Assembly: GCA_963556195.1 (NCBI GenBank)
Contig: CAUVYP010000252.1
Span: 62,001-126,000, forward strand
DNA length: 64,000 nucleotides
Reading direction: 5' to 3'
From: Sepiola atlantica
Lineage: Eukaryota > Mollusca > Cephalopoda > Sepiida > Sepiolidae
Shown in pieces: positions 50,380 to 63,584 of this stretch. Under the pieces are notes generated by a model that was not told where the DNA came from, searched no databases, and saw only the letters and a program-made list of their open reading frames with translations. Position numbers and translations under genes: made by a program. Every line of letters starts with the position of its first letter. Position 1 is the first letter of the stretch.

Positions 50380-53300
50380 TTAGCGCGTTTTAAAGTTGAT
50401 ATCGCTTTTGTTTATAACTTCCACATTTATTCGAATTGTGCAGCGAAACTTTGCAGACAGTCTCGAATAGGCCTCCTCTACTGAAGTACCAAGTTTCAGA
50501 AGTGCAGCTCTTGTACTGCCGGAGATATCTCGATACAAACTGAATACGCAAAACATCAACAAAATTTAGCGCGTTTTAAAGTTGATATCGCTTTTGTTTA
50601 TAACTTCCACATTTATTCGAATTGTGCAACGAAACTTTGCAGATAGTCTCGAATAGGCCTTTACTACTGAAGTACAAAGTTTCAGAAGTGCAGCTCTTGT
50701 ACTGCCGGAGATATGTCGATACAAACTGAATACGCAAAACATCAACAAAATTTAGCGCGTTTTAAAGTTGATATCGCTTTTGTTTATAACTTCCACATTT
50801 ATTCGAATTGTGCAACGAAACTTTGCAGACAGTCTCGAATAGGCTTTTTCTACTGAAGTACAAAGTTTCAGAAGTGCAGCTCTTGTACTGCCGGAGATAT
50901 GTCGATACAAACTGAATACGCAAATCATCAACAAAATTTAGCGCGTTTTAATGTTGATATCGCTTTTGTTTATAACTTCCACATTTATTCGAATTGTGCA
51001 ACGAAACTTTGCAGACAGTCTCAAATAGGCCTTTTCTACTGAAGTACCAAGTTTCAGAAGTGCAGCTCTTGTACTGCCGGAGATATGTCGATACAAACTA
51101 AATACGCAAAACATCAACAAAATTTAGCGCGTTTTAAAGTTGATATCGCTTTTGTTTATAACTTCCACATTTATTCGAATTGTGCAACGAAACTTTGCAG
51201 ACAGTCTCGAATAGGCCTTTTCTACTGAAGTACCAAGTTTCAGAAGTGCAGCTCTTGTACTGCCGGAGATATGTCGATACAAACTGAATACGCAAAACAT
51301 CAACAAAATTTAGCGCGTTTTAATGTTAATATCGCTTTTGTTTATAACTTCCACATTTATTCGAATTGTGCAACGAAACTTTGCAGACAGTCTCAAATAG
51401 GCCTTTTCTACTTAAGTACCAAGTTTCAGAAGTGCAGCTCTTGTACTGCCGTGTATATGTCGATACAAACTAAATACGCAAAACATCAACAAAATTTAGC
51501 GCGTTTTAAAGTTGATATCGCTTTTGTTTATAACTTCCACATTTATTCGAATTGTGCAACGAAACTTTGCAGACAGTCTCGAATAGGCCTTTTCTACTGA
51601 AGTACCAAGTTTCAGAAGTGCAGCTCTTGTACTGCCGGAGATATGTCGATACAAACTGAATACGCAAAACATCAACAAAATTTAGCGCGTTTTAAAGTTG
51701 ATATCGCTTTTGTTTATAACTTCCCCATTTATTCGAATTGTGCAACGAAACTTTGCAGACAGTCTCGAATAGGCTTTTACTACTGAAGTACCAAGTTTCA
51801 GAAGTGCAGCTCTTGTACTGCCGGAGATATGTCGATACAAACTGAATACGCAAAACATCAACAAAATTTAGCGCGTTTTAAAGTTGATATCGCTTTTGTT
51901 TATAACTTCCACATTTATTCGAATTGTGCAACGAAACTTTGCAGACAGTCTCGAATAGGCCTTTTCTACTGAAGCACCAAGTGTCAGAAGTGCAGCTCTT
52001 GTACTGCCGGAGATATGTCGATACAAACTGAATACGCAAAACATCAACAAAATTTAGCGCGTTTTAAAGTTGATATCGCTTTTGTTTATAACTTCCACAT
52101 TTATTCGCATTGTGCAACGAAACTTTGCAGACAGTCTCAAATAGGCCTTTTCTACTTAAGTACCAAGTTTCAGAAGTGCAGCTCTTGTACTGCCGGAGAT
52201 ATGTCGATACAAACTAAATACGCAAAACATCAACAAAATTTAGCGCGTTTTAAAGTTGATATCGCTTTTGTTTATAACTTCCACATTTATTCGAATTGTG
52301 CAGCGAAACTTTGCAGACAGTCGCGGAGACACATGTTCTACTGAAGTACCAAGTTTCAGAAGTGCAGCTCTTGTACTGCCGGAGATATGTCGATACAAAC
52401 TGAATACGCAAAACATCAACAAAATTTAGCGCGTTTTAAAGTTGATATCGCTTTTGTTTATAACTTCCACATTTATTCGAATTGTGCAACGAAACTTTGC
52501 AGACAGTCTCGAATAGGCCTCCTCTACTGGAGTACCAAGTTTCAGAAGTGCAGCTCTTGTACTGCCGGAGATATGTCGATACAAACTGAATACGCAAAAC
52601 ATCAACAAAATTTAGCGCGTTTTAAAGTTGATATCGCTTTTGTTTATAACTTCCACATTTATTCGAATTGTGCAACGAAACTTTGCAGATAGTCTCGAAT
52701 AGGCCTTTACTACTGAAGTACAAAGTTTCAGAAGTGCAGCTCTTGTACTGCCGGAGATATGTCGATACAAACTGAATACGCAAAACATCAACAAAATTTA
52801 GCGCGTTTTAAAGTTGATATCGCTTTTGTTTATAACTTCCACATTTATTCGAATTGTGCAACGAAACTTTGCAGACAGTCTCGAATAGGCTTTTTCTACT
52901 GAAGTACAAAGTTTCAGAAGTGCAGCTCTTGTACTGCCGGAGATATGTCGATACAAACTGAATACGCAAATCATCAACAAAATTTAGCGCGTTTTAATGT
53001 TGATATCGCTTTTGTTTATAACTTCCACATTTATTCGAATTGTGCAACGAAACTTTGCAGACAGTCTCAAATAGGCCTTTTCTACTGAAGTACCAAGTTT
53101 CAGAAGTGCAGCTCTTGTACTGCCGGAGATATGTCGATACAAACTAAATACGCAAAACATCAACAAAATTTAGCGCGTTTTAAAGTTGATATCGCTTTTG
53201 TTTATAACTTCCACATTTATTCGAATTGTGCAACGAAACTTTGCAGACAGTCTCAAATAGGCCTTTTCTACTGAAGTACCAAGTTTCAGAAGTGCAGCTC

Positions 53301-53913
53301 TTGTACTGCCGATGATATGTCGATACAAACTGAATACGCAAAACATCAACAAAATTTAGCGCGTTTTAATGTTAATATCGCTTTTGTTTATAACTTCCAC
53401 ATTTATTCGAATTGTGCAACGAAACTTTGCAGACAGTCTCAAATAGGCCTTTTCTACTTAAGTACCAAGTTTCAGAAGTGCAGCTCTTGAACTGCCGGAT
53501 ATATGTCGATACAAACTAAATACGCAAAACATCAACAAAATTTAGCGCGTTTTAAAGTTGATATCGCTTTTGTTTATAACTTCCACATTTATTCGAATTG
53601 TGCAACGAAACTTTGCAGACAGTCGCGGAGACACATGTTCTACTGAAGTACCAAGTTTCAGAAGTGCAGCTCTTGTACTGCCGGAGATATGTCGATACAA
53701 ACTGCATACGATAAACATCAACAAAATTTAGCGCGTTTTAAAGTTGATATCGCTTTTGTTTATAACTTCCACATTTATTCGAATTGTGCAACGAAACTTT
53801 GCAGACAGTCTCGAATAGGCTTCCTCTACTGAAGTACCAAGTTTCAGAAGTGCAGCTTTTGTACTGCCGGAGATATGTCGATACAAACTGAATACGCAAA
53901 ACATCAACAAAAT
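50380..53913. repeat. 19-monomer segment returning to the central-domain order
   Basis: Units 50380-52053 follow 40523-42196 (D with gatatctcg, V, M, C, C or A, C', A, V+H, G) at an offset of 9857 bp, 53 monomers less one base. From 52054 come C', B, D, V, M, C, C with tgccgatgatatg, C', B with gcatacgataaac, and D. Unit 51310 has the doublet change tgccgtgtatatg. The last four units (53170-53913) are an early form of the 4-mer found at 57820-59307. Confidence 0.82.
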
Positions 53914-56900
53914 TTAGCGCGTTTTAAAGTTGATATCGCTTTTGTTTATAACTTCCACATTTATTCGAATTGTGCAACGAAACTTTGCAGACAGTCGCGG
54001 AGACACATGTTCTACTGAAGTACCAAGTTTCAGAAGTGAAGCTCTTGTACTGCCGGAGATATGTCGATACAAACTGAATACGCAAAACATCAACAAAATT
54101 TAGCGCGTTTTAAAGTTGATATCGCTTTTGTTTATAACTTCCACATGTATTCGAATTGTGCAACGAAACTTTGCAGACAGTCGCGGAGACACATTTTCTA
54201 CTGAAGTACCAAGTTTCAGAAGTGCAGCTCTTGTACTGCCGGAGATATGTCGATAAAAACTGAATACGCAAAACATCAACAAAATTTAGCGCGTTTTAAT
54301 GTTAATATCGCTTTTGTTTATAACTTCCACATTAATTCGAATTGTGCAACGAAACTTTGCAGACAGTCTCAAATAGGCCTTTTCTACTGAAGTACCAAGT
54401 ATCAGAAGTGCAGCTCTTGTACTGCCGGAGATATGTCGATACAAACTGAATACGCAAAACATCAACAAAATTTAGCGCGTTTTAAAGTTGATATCGCTTT
54501 TGTTTATAACTTCCACATTTATTCGAATTGTGCAACGAAACTTTGCAGACAGTCGCGGAGACACATGTTCTACTGAAGTACCAAGTTTCAGAAGTGCAGC
54601 TCTTGTACTGCCGGAGATATGTCGATACAAACTGAATACGCAAAACATCAACAAAATTTAGCGCGTTTTAAAGTTGATATCGCTTTTGTTTATAACTTCC
54701 ACATTTATTCGAATTGTGCAACGAAACTTTGCAGACAGTCTCGAATAGGCCTCCTCTACTGAAGTACCAAGTTTCAGAAGTGCAGCTCTTGTACTGCCGG
54801 AGATATGTCGATACAAACTGAATACGCAAAACATCAACAAAATTTAGCGCGTTTTAAAGTTGATATCGCTTTTGTTTATAACTTCCACATTTATTCGAAT
54901 TGTGCAACGAAACTTTGCAGATAGTCTCGAATAGGCCTTTTCTACTGAAGTACAAAGTTTCAGAAGTGCAGCTCTTGTACTGCCGGAGATATGTCGATAC
55001 AAACTGAATACGCAAAACATCAACAAAATTTAGCGCGTTTTAAAGTTGATATCGCTTTTGTTTATAACTTCCACATTTATTCGAATTGTGCAACGAAACT
55101 TTGCAGACAGTCTCGAATAGGCCTTTTCTACTGAAGTACCAAGTTTCAGAAGTGCAGCTCTTGTACTGCCGGAGATATGTCGATACAAACTGAATACGCA
55201 AAACATCAACAAAATTTAGCGCGTTTTAATGTTAATATCGCTTTTGTTTATAACTTCCACATTTATTCGAATTGTGCAACGAAACTTTGCAGACAGTCGC
55301 GGAGACACATCTTCTACTGAAGTACCAAGTTTCAGAAGTGCAGCTCTTGTACTGCCGGAGATATGTGGATACAAACTGAATACGCAAAACATCAACAAAA
55401 TTTAGCGCGTTTTAAAGTTGATATCGCTTTTGTTTATAACTTCCACATTTATTCGAATTGTGCAACGAAACTTTGCAGACAGTCGCGGAGACACATGTTC
55501 TACTGAAGTACCAAGTTTCAGAAGTGCAGCTCTTGTACTGCCGGAGATATGTCGATACAAACTGAATACGCAAAACATCAACAAAATTTAGCGCGTTTTA
55601 AAGTTGATATCGCTTTTGTTTATAACTTCCACATTTATTCGAATTGTGCAACGAAACTTTGCAGACAGTCTCGAATAGGCCTCCTCTACTGAAGTACCAA
55701 GTTTCAGAAGTGCAGCTCTGGTACTGCCGGAGATATGTCGATACAAACTGAATACGCAAAACATCAACAAAATTTAGCGCGTTTTAAAGTTGATATCGCT
55801 TTTGTTTATAACTTCCACATTTATTCGAATTGTGCAACGAAACTTTGCAGACAGTCGCGGAGACACATGTTCTACTGAAGTACCAAGTTTCAGAAGTGAA
55901 GCTCTTGTACTGCCGGAGATATGTCGATACAAACTGAATACGCAAAACATCAACAAAATTTAGCGCGTTTTAAAGTTGATATCGCTTTTGTTTATAACTT
56001 CCACATGTATTCGAATTGTGCAACGAAACTTTGCAGACAGTCGCGGAGACACATTTTCTACTGAAGTACCAAGTTTCAGAAGTGCAGCTCTTGTACTGCC
56101 GGAGATATGTCGATAAAAACTGAATACGCAAAACATCAACAAAATTTAGCGCGTTTTAATGTTAATATCGCTTTTGTTTATAACTTCCACATTAATTCGA
56201 ATTGTGCAACGAAACTTTGCAGACAGTCTCAAATAGGCCTTTTCTACTGAAGTACCAAGTTTCAGAAGTGCAGCTCTTGTACTGCCGGAGATATGTCGAT
56301 ACAAACTGAATACGCAAAACATCAACAAAATTTAGCGCGTTTTAAAGTTGATATCGCTTTTGTTTATAACTTCCACATTTATTCGAATTGTGCAACGAAA
56401 CTTTGCAGACAGTCGCGGAGACACATGTTCTACTGAAGTACCAAGTTTCAGAAGTGCAGCTCTTGTACTGCCGGAGATATGTCGATACAAACTGAATACG
56501 CAAAACATCAACAAAATTTAGCGCGTTTTAAAGTTGATATCGCTTTTGTTTATAACTTCCACATTTATTCGAATTGTGCAACGAAACTTTGCAGACAGTC
56601 TCGAATAGGCCTCCTCTACTGAAGTACCAAGTTTCAGAAGTGCAGCTCTTGTACTGCCGGAGATATGTCGATACAAACTGAATACGCAAAACATCAACAA
56701 AATTTAGCGCGTTTTAAAGTTGATATCGCTTTTGTTTATAACTTCCACATTTATTCGAATTGTGCAACGAAACTTTGCAGATAGTCTCGAATAGGCCTTT
56801 TCTACTGAAGTACAAAGATTCAGAAGTGCAGCTCTTGTACTGCCGGAGATATGTCGATACAAACTGAATACGCAAAACATCAACAAAATTTAGCGCGTTT

Positions 56901-57633
56901 TAAAGTTGATATCGCTTTTGTTTATAACTTCCACATATATTCGAATTGTGCAACGAAACTTTGCAGACAGTCTCGAATAGGCCTTTTCTACTGAAGTACC
57001 AAGTTTCAGAAGTGCAGCTCTTGTACTGCCGGAGATATGTCGATACAAACTGAATACGCAAAACATCAACAAAATTTAGCGCGTTTTAATGTTAATATCG
57101 CTTTTGTTTATAACTTCCACATTTATTCGAATTGTGCAACGAAAGTTTGCAGACAGTCTCAAATAGGCCTTTTCTACTGAAGTACCAAGTTTCAGAAGTG
57201 CAGCTCTTGTACTGCCGGAGATATGTCGATACAAACTGAATACGCAAAACATCAACAAAATTTAGCGCGTTTTAAAGTTGATATCGCTTTTGTTTATAAC
57301 TTCCACATTTATTCGAATTGTGCAACGAAACTTTGCAGACAGTCGCGGAGACACATGTTCTACTGAAGTACCAAGTTTCAGAAGTGCAGCTCTTGTACTG
57401 CCGGAGATATGTGGATACAAACTGAATACGCAAAACATCAACAAAATTTAGCGCGTTTTAAAGTTGATATCGCTTTTGTTTATAACTTCCACATTTATTC
57501 GAATTGTGCAACGAAACTTTGCAGACAGTCTCGAATAGGCCTCCTCTACTGAAGTACCAAGTTTCAGAAGTGCAGCTCTTGTACTGCCGGAGATATGTCG
57601 ATACAAACTGAATACGCAAAACATCAACAAAAT
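53914..57633. repeat. 10-monomer HOR, 1860 bp, copies 1 and 2
   Basis: Copies are 53914-55773 and 55774-57633. The order is B with gaagtgaagctc, E with acatgtattcg and gtcgataaaaac, C with acattaattcg, B, D, F, A, C, B, D. In copy 1 the eighth unit (55216) is a C/B chimera. In copy 2 the sixth has acaaagattcag, the seventh acatatattcg, the eighth gaaagtttgcag and the ninth tgtggatac. Confidence 0.92.
55216..55401. repeat. Chimeric monomer: C-type left, B-type right
   Basis: The left part has taatgttaatatc, typical of C units such as 57076. The box reads tcgcggagacacatctt, a B box with a private C, and the right part has tgtggatac, otherwise seen only in the B units at 57262 and 63213. The join lies between positions 25 and 83. 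It is best explained by recombination or conversion between neighbouring C and B units of the 10-mer. Confidence 0.75.
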
Positions 57634-57819
57634 TTAGCGCGTTTTAAAGTTGATATCGCTTTTGTTTATAACTTCCACATTTATTCGAATTGTGCAACGA
57701 AACTTTGCAGATAGTCTCGAATAGGCCTTTTCTACTGAAGTACAAAGTTTCAGAAGTGCAGCTCTTGTACTGCCGGAGATATGTCGATACAAACTGAATA
57801 CGCAAAACATCAACAAAAT

Positions 57820-59307
57820 TTAGCGCGTTTTAAAGTTGATATCGCTTTTGTTTATAACTTCCACATTTATTCGAATTGTGCAACGAAACTTTGCAGACAG
57901 TCTCAAATAGGCCTTTTCTACTGAAGTACCAAGTTTCAGAAGTGCAGCTCTTGTACTGCCGATGATATGTCGATACAAACTGAATACGCAAAACATCAAC
58001 AAAATTTAGCGCGTTTTAATGTTAATATCGCTTTTGTTTATAACTTCCACATTTATTCGAATTGTGCAACGAAACTTTGCAGACAGTCTCAAATAGGCCT
58101 TTTCTACTTAAGTACCAAGTTTCAGAAGTGCAGCTCTTGTACTGCCGGATATATGTCGATACAAACTAAATACGCAAAACATCAACAAAATTTAGCGCGT
58201 TTTAAAGTTGATATCGCTTTTGTTTATAACTTCCACATTTATTCGAATTGTGCAACGAAACTTTGCAGACAGTCGCGGAGACACATGTTCTACTGAAGTA
58301 CCAAGTTTCAGAAGTGCAGCTCTTGTACTGCCGGAGATATGTCGATACAAACTGAATACGCAAAACATCAACAAAATTTAGCGCGTTTTAAAGTTGATAT
58401 CGCTTTTGTTTATAACTTCCACATTTATTCGAATTGTGCAACGAAACTTTGCAGACAGTCTCGAATAGGCCTCCTCTACTGAAGTACCAAGTTTCAGAAG
58501 TGCAGCTCTTGTACTGCCGGAGATATGTCGATACAAACTGAATACGCAAAACATCAACAAAATTTAGCGCGTTTTAAAGTTGATATCGCTTTTGTTTATA
58601 ACTTCCACATTTATTCGAATTGTGCAACGAAACTTTGCAGACAGTCTCAAATAGGCCTTTTCTACTGAAGTACCAAGTTTCAGAAGTGCAGCTCTTGTAC
58701 TGCCGATGATATGTCGATACAAACTGAATACGCAAAACATCAACAAAATTTAGCGCGTTTTAATGTTAATATCGCTTTTGTTTATAACTTCCACATTTAT
58801 TCGAATTGTGCAACGAAACTTTGCAGACAGTCTCAAATAGGCCTTTTCTACTTAAGTACCAAGTTTCAGAAGTGCAGCTCTTGTACTGCCGGATATATGT
58901 CGATACAAACTAAATACGCAAAACATCAACAAAATTTAGCGCGTTTTAAAGTTGATATCGCTTTTGTTTATAACTTCCACATTTATTCGAATTGTGCAAC
59001 GAAACTTTGCAGACAGTCGCGGAGACACATGTTCTACTGAAGTACCAAGTTTAAGAAGTGCAGCTCTTGTACTGCCGGAGATATGTCGATACAAACTGAA
59101 TACGCAAAACATCAACAAAATTTAGCGCGTTTTAAAGTTGATATCGCTTTTGTTTATAACTTCCACATTTATTCGAATTGTGCAACGAAACTTTGCAGAC
59201 AGTCTCGAATAGGCCTCCTCTACTGAAGTACCAAGTTTCAGAAGTGCAGCTCTTGTACTGCCGGAGATATGTCGATACAAACTGAATACGCAAAACATCA
59301 ACAAAAT
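57820..59307. repeat. 4-monomer HOR, 744 bp, two copies
   Basis: Copies are 57820-58563 and 58564-59307, each C with tgccgatgatatg, C' ending in tgccggatatatg, B, D. They are inserted between 10-mer copies after a single F unit at 57634-57819. A related foursome stands at 53170-53913. One difference is tttaagaag at 59051 against tttcagaag. Confidence 0.92.
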
Positions 59308-62300
59308 TTAGCGCGTTTTAAAGTTGATATCGCTTTTGTTTATAACTTCCACATTTATTCGAATTGTGCAACGAAACTTTGCAGACAGTCGCGGAGACAC
59401 ATGTTCTACTGAAGTACCAAGTTTCAGAAGTGAAGCTCTTGTACTGCCGGATATATGTCGATACAAACTGAATACGCAAAACATCAACAAAATTTAGCGC
59501 GTTTTAAAGTTGATATCGCTTTTGTTTATAACTTCCACATGTATTCGAATTGTGCAACGAAACTTTGCAGACAGTCGCGGAGACACATTTTCTACTGAAG
59601 TACCAAGTTTCAGAAGTGCAGCTCTTGTACTGCCGGAGATATGTCGATAAAAACTGAATACGCAAAACATCAACAAAATTTAGCGCGTTTTAATGTTAAT
59701 ATCGCTTTTGTTTATAACTTCCACATTAATTCGAATTGTGCAACGAAACTTTGCAGACAGTCTCAAATAGGCCTTTTCTACTGAAGTACCAAGTTTCAGA
59801 AGTGCAGCTCTTGTACTGCCGGAGATATGTCGATACAAACTGAATACGCAAAACATCAACAAAATTTAGCGCGTTTTAAAGTTGATATCGCTTTTGTTTA
59901 TAACTTCCACATTTATTCGAATTGTGCAACGAAACTTTGCAGACAGTCGCGGAGACACATGTTCTACTGAAGTACCAAGTTTCAGAAGTGCAGCTCTTGT
60001 ACTGCCGCAGATATGTCGATACAAACTGAATACGCAAAACATCAACAAAATTTAGCGCGTTTTAAAGTTGATATCGCTTTTGTTTATAACTTCCACATTT
60101 ATTCGAATTGTGCAACGAAACTTTGCAGACAGTCTCGAATAGGCCTCCTCTACTGAAGTACCAAGTTTCAGAAGTGCAGCTCTTGTACTGCCGGAGATAT
60201 GTCGATACAAACTGAATACGCAAAACATCAACAAATTTAGCGCGTTTTAAAGTTGATATCGCTTTTGTTTATAACTTCCACATTTATTCGAATTGTGCAA
60301 CGAAACTTTGCAGATAGTCTCGAATAGGCCTTTTCTACTGAAGTACAAAGTTTCAGATGTGCAGCTCTTGTACTGCCGGAGATATGTCGATACAAACTGA
60401 ATACGCAAAACATCAACAAAATTTAGCGCGTTTTAAAGTTGATATCGCTTTTGTTTATAACTTCCACATTTATTCGAATTGTGCAACGAAACTTTGCAGA
60501 CAGTCTCGAATAGGCCTTTTCTACTGAAGTACCAAGTTTCAGAAGTGCAGCTCTTGTACTGCCGGAGATATGTCGATACAAACTGAATACGCAAAACATC
60601 AACAAAATTTAGCGCGTTTTAATGTTAATATCGCTTTTGTTTATAACTTCCACATTTATTCGAATTGTGCAACGAAACTTTGCAGACAGTCTCAAATAGG
60701 CCTTTTCTACTGAAGTACCAAGTTTCAGAAGTGCAGCTCTTGTACTGCCGGAGATATGTCGATACAAACTGAATACGCAAAACATCAACAAAATTTAGCG
60801 CGTTTTAAAGTTGATATCGCTTTTGTTTATAACTTCCACATTTATTCGAATTGTGCAACGAAACTTTGCAGACAGTCGCGGAGACACATGTTCTACTGAA
60901 GTACCAAGTTTCAGAAGTGCAGCTCTTGTACTGCCGGAGATATGTCGATACAAACTGAATACGCAAAACATCAACAAAATTTAGCGCGTTTTAAAGTTGA
61001 TATCGCTTTTGTTTATAACTTCCACATTTATTCGAATTGTGCAACGAAACTTTGCAGACAGTCTCGAATAGGCCTCCTCTACTGAAGTACCAAGTTTCAG
61101 AAGTGCAGCTCTTGTACTGCCGGAGATATGTCGATACAAACTGAATACGCAAAACATCAACAAAATTTAGCGCGTTTTAAAGTTGATATCGCTTTTGTTT
61201 ATAACTTCCACATTTATTCGAATTGTGCAACGAAACTTTGCAGATAGTCTCGAATAGGCCTTTTCTACTGAAGTACAAAGTTTCAGAAGTGCAGCTCTTG
61301 TACTGCCGGAGATATGTCGATACAAACTGAATACGCAAAACATCAACAAAATTTAGCGCGTTTTAAAGTTGATATCGCTTTTGTTTATAACTTCCACATT
61401 TATTCGAATTGTGCAACGAAACTTTGCAGACAGTCTCGAATAGGCCTTTTCTACTGAAGTACCACGTTTCAGAAGTGCAGCTCTTGTACTGCCGGAGATA
61501 TGTCGATAAAAACTGAATACGCAAAACATCAACAAAATTTAGCGCGTTTTAAAGTTGATATCGCTTTTGTTTATAACTTCCAAATTTATTCGAATTGTGC
61601 AACGAAACTTTGCAGACAGTCTCGAATAGGCCTCCTCTACTGAAGTACCAAGTTTCAGAAGTGCAGCTCTTGTACTGCCGGAGATATGTCGATACAAACT
61701 GAATACGCAAAACATCAACAAAATTTAGCGCGTTTTAAAGTTGATATCGCTTTTGTTTATAACTTCCACATTTATTCGAATTGTGCAACGAAACTTTGCA
61801 GACAGTCGCGGAGACACATGTTCTACTGAAGTACCAAGTTTCAGAAGTGAAGCTCTTGTACTGCCGGAGATATGTCGATACAAACTGAATACGCAAAACA
61901 TCAACAAAATTTAGCGCGTTTTAAAGTTGATATCGCTTTTGTTTATAACTTCCACATGTATTCGAATTGTGCAACGAAACTTTGCAGACAGTCGCGGAGA
62001 CACATTTTCTACTGAAGTACCAAGTTTCAGAAGTGCAGCTCTTGTACTGCCGGAGATATGTTGATAAAAACTGAATACGCAAAACATCAACAAAATTTAG
62101 CGCGTTTTAATGTTAATATCGCTTTTGTTTATAACTTCCACATTAATTCGAATTGTGCAACGAAACTTTGCAGACAGTCTCAAATAGGCCTTTTCTACTG
62201 AAGTACCAAGTTTCAGAAGTGCAGCTCTTGTACTGCCGGAGATATGTCGATACAAACTGAATACGCAAAACATCAACAAAATTTAGCGCGTTTTAAAGTT

Positions 62301-63584
62301 GATATCGCTTTTGTTTATAACTTCCACATTTATTCGAATTGTGCAACGAAACTTTGCAGACAGTCGCGGAGACACATGTTCTACTGAAGTACCAAGTTTC
62401 AGAAGTGCAGCTCTTGTACTGCCGGAGATATGTCGATACAAACTGAATACGCAAAACATCAACAAAATTTAGCGCGTTTTAAAGTTGATATCGCTTTTGT
62501 TTATAACTTCCACATTTATTCGAATTGTGCAACGAAACTTTGCAGACAGTCTCGAATAGGCCTCCTCTACTGAAGTACCAAGTTTCAGAAGTGCAGCTCT
62601 TGTACTGCCGGAGATATGTCGATACAAACTGAATACGCAAAACATCAACAAAATTTAGCGCGTTTTAAAGTTGATATCGCTTTTGTTTATAACTTCCACA
62701 TTTATTCGAATTGTGCAACGAAACTTTGCAGATAGTCTCGAATAGGCCTTTTCTACTGAAGTACAAAGATTCAGAAGTGCAGCTCTTGTACTGCCGGAGA
62801 TATGTCGATACAAACTGAATACGCAAAACATCAACAAAATTTAGCGCGTTTTAAAGTTGATATCGCTTTTGTTTATAACTTCCACATTTATTCGAATTGT
62901 GCAACGAAACTTTGCAGACAGTCTCGAATAGGCCTTTTCTACTGAAGTACCAAGTTTCAGAAGTGCAGCTCTTGTACTGCCGGAGATATGTTGATACAAA
63001 CTGAATACGCAAAACATCAACAAAATTTAGCGCGTTTTAATGTTAATATCGCTTTTGTTTATAACTTCCACATTTATTCGAATTGTGCAACGAAACTTTG
63101 CAGACAGTCTCAAATAGGCCTTTTCTACTGAAGTACCAAGTTTCAGAAGCGCAGCTCTTGTACTGCCGGAGATATGTCGATACAAACTGAATACGCAAAA
63201 CATCAACAAAATTTAGCGCGTTTTAAAGTTGATATCGCTTTTGTTTATAACTTCCACATTTATTCGAATTGTGCAACGAAACTTTGCAGACAGTCGCGGA
63301 GACACATGTTCTACTGAAGTACCAAGTTTCAGAAGTGCAGCTCTTGTACTGCCGGAGATATGTGGATACAAACTGAATACGCAAAACATCAACAAAATTT
63401 AGCGCGTTTTAAAGTTGATATCGCTTTTGTTTATAACTTCCACATTTATTCGAATTGTGCAACGAAACTTTGCAGACAGTCTCGAATAGGCCTCCTCTAC
63501 TGAAGTACCAAGTTTCAGAAGTGCAGCTCTTGTACTGCCGGAGATATGTCGATACAAACTGAATACGCAAAACATCAACAAAAT
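59308..63584. repeat. 10-monomer HOR, copies 3 and 4, with a three-monomer spacer
   Basis: Copy 3 is 59308-61166 (1859 bp, because 60052-60236 lacks an A in caacaaattt). Copy 4 is 61725-63584. Between them lie F (61167), A with taccacgtttc and gtcgataaaaac (61353) and D with ccaaatttattc (61539); the second resembles the 7-mer unit at 48334. Copy 4 shares acaaagattcag and tgtggatac with copy 2 (55774-57633), not with copy 3. Confidence 0.9.
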
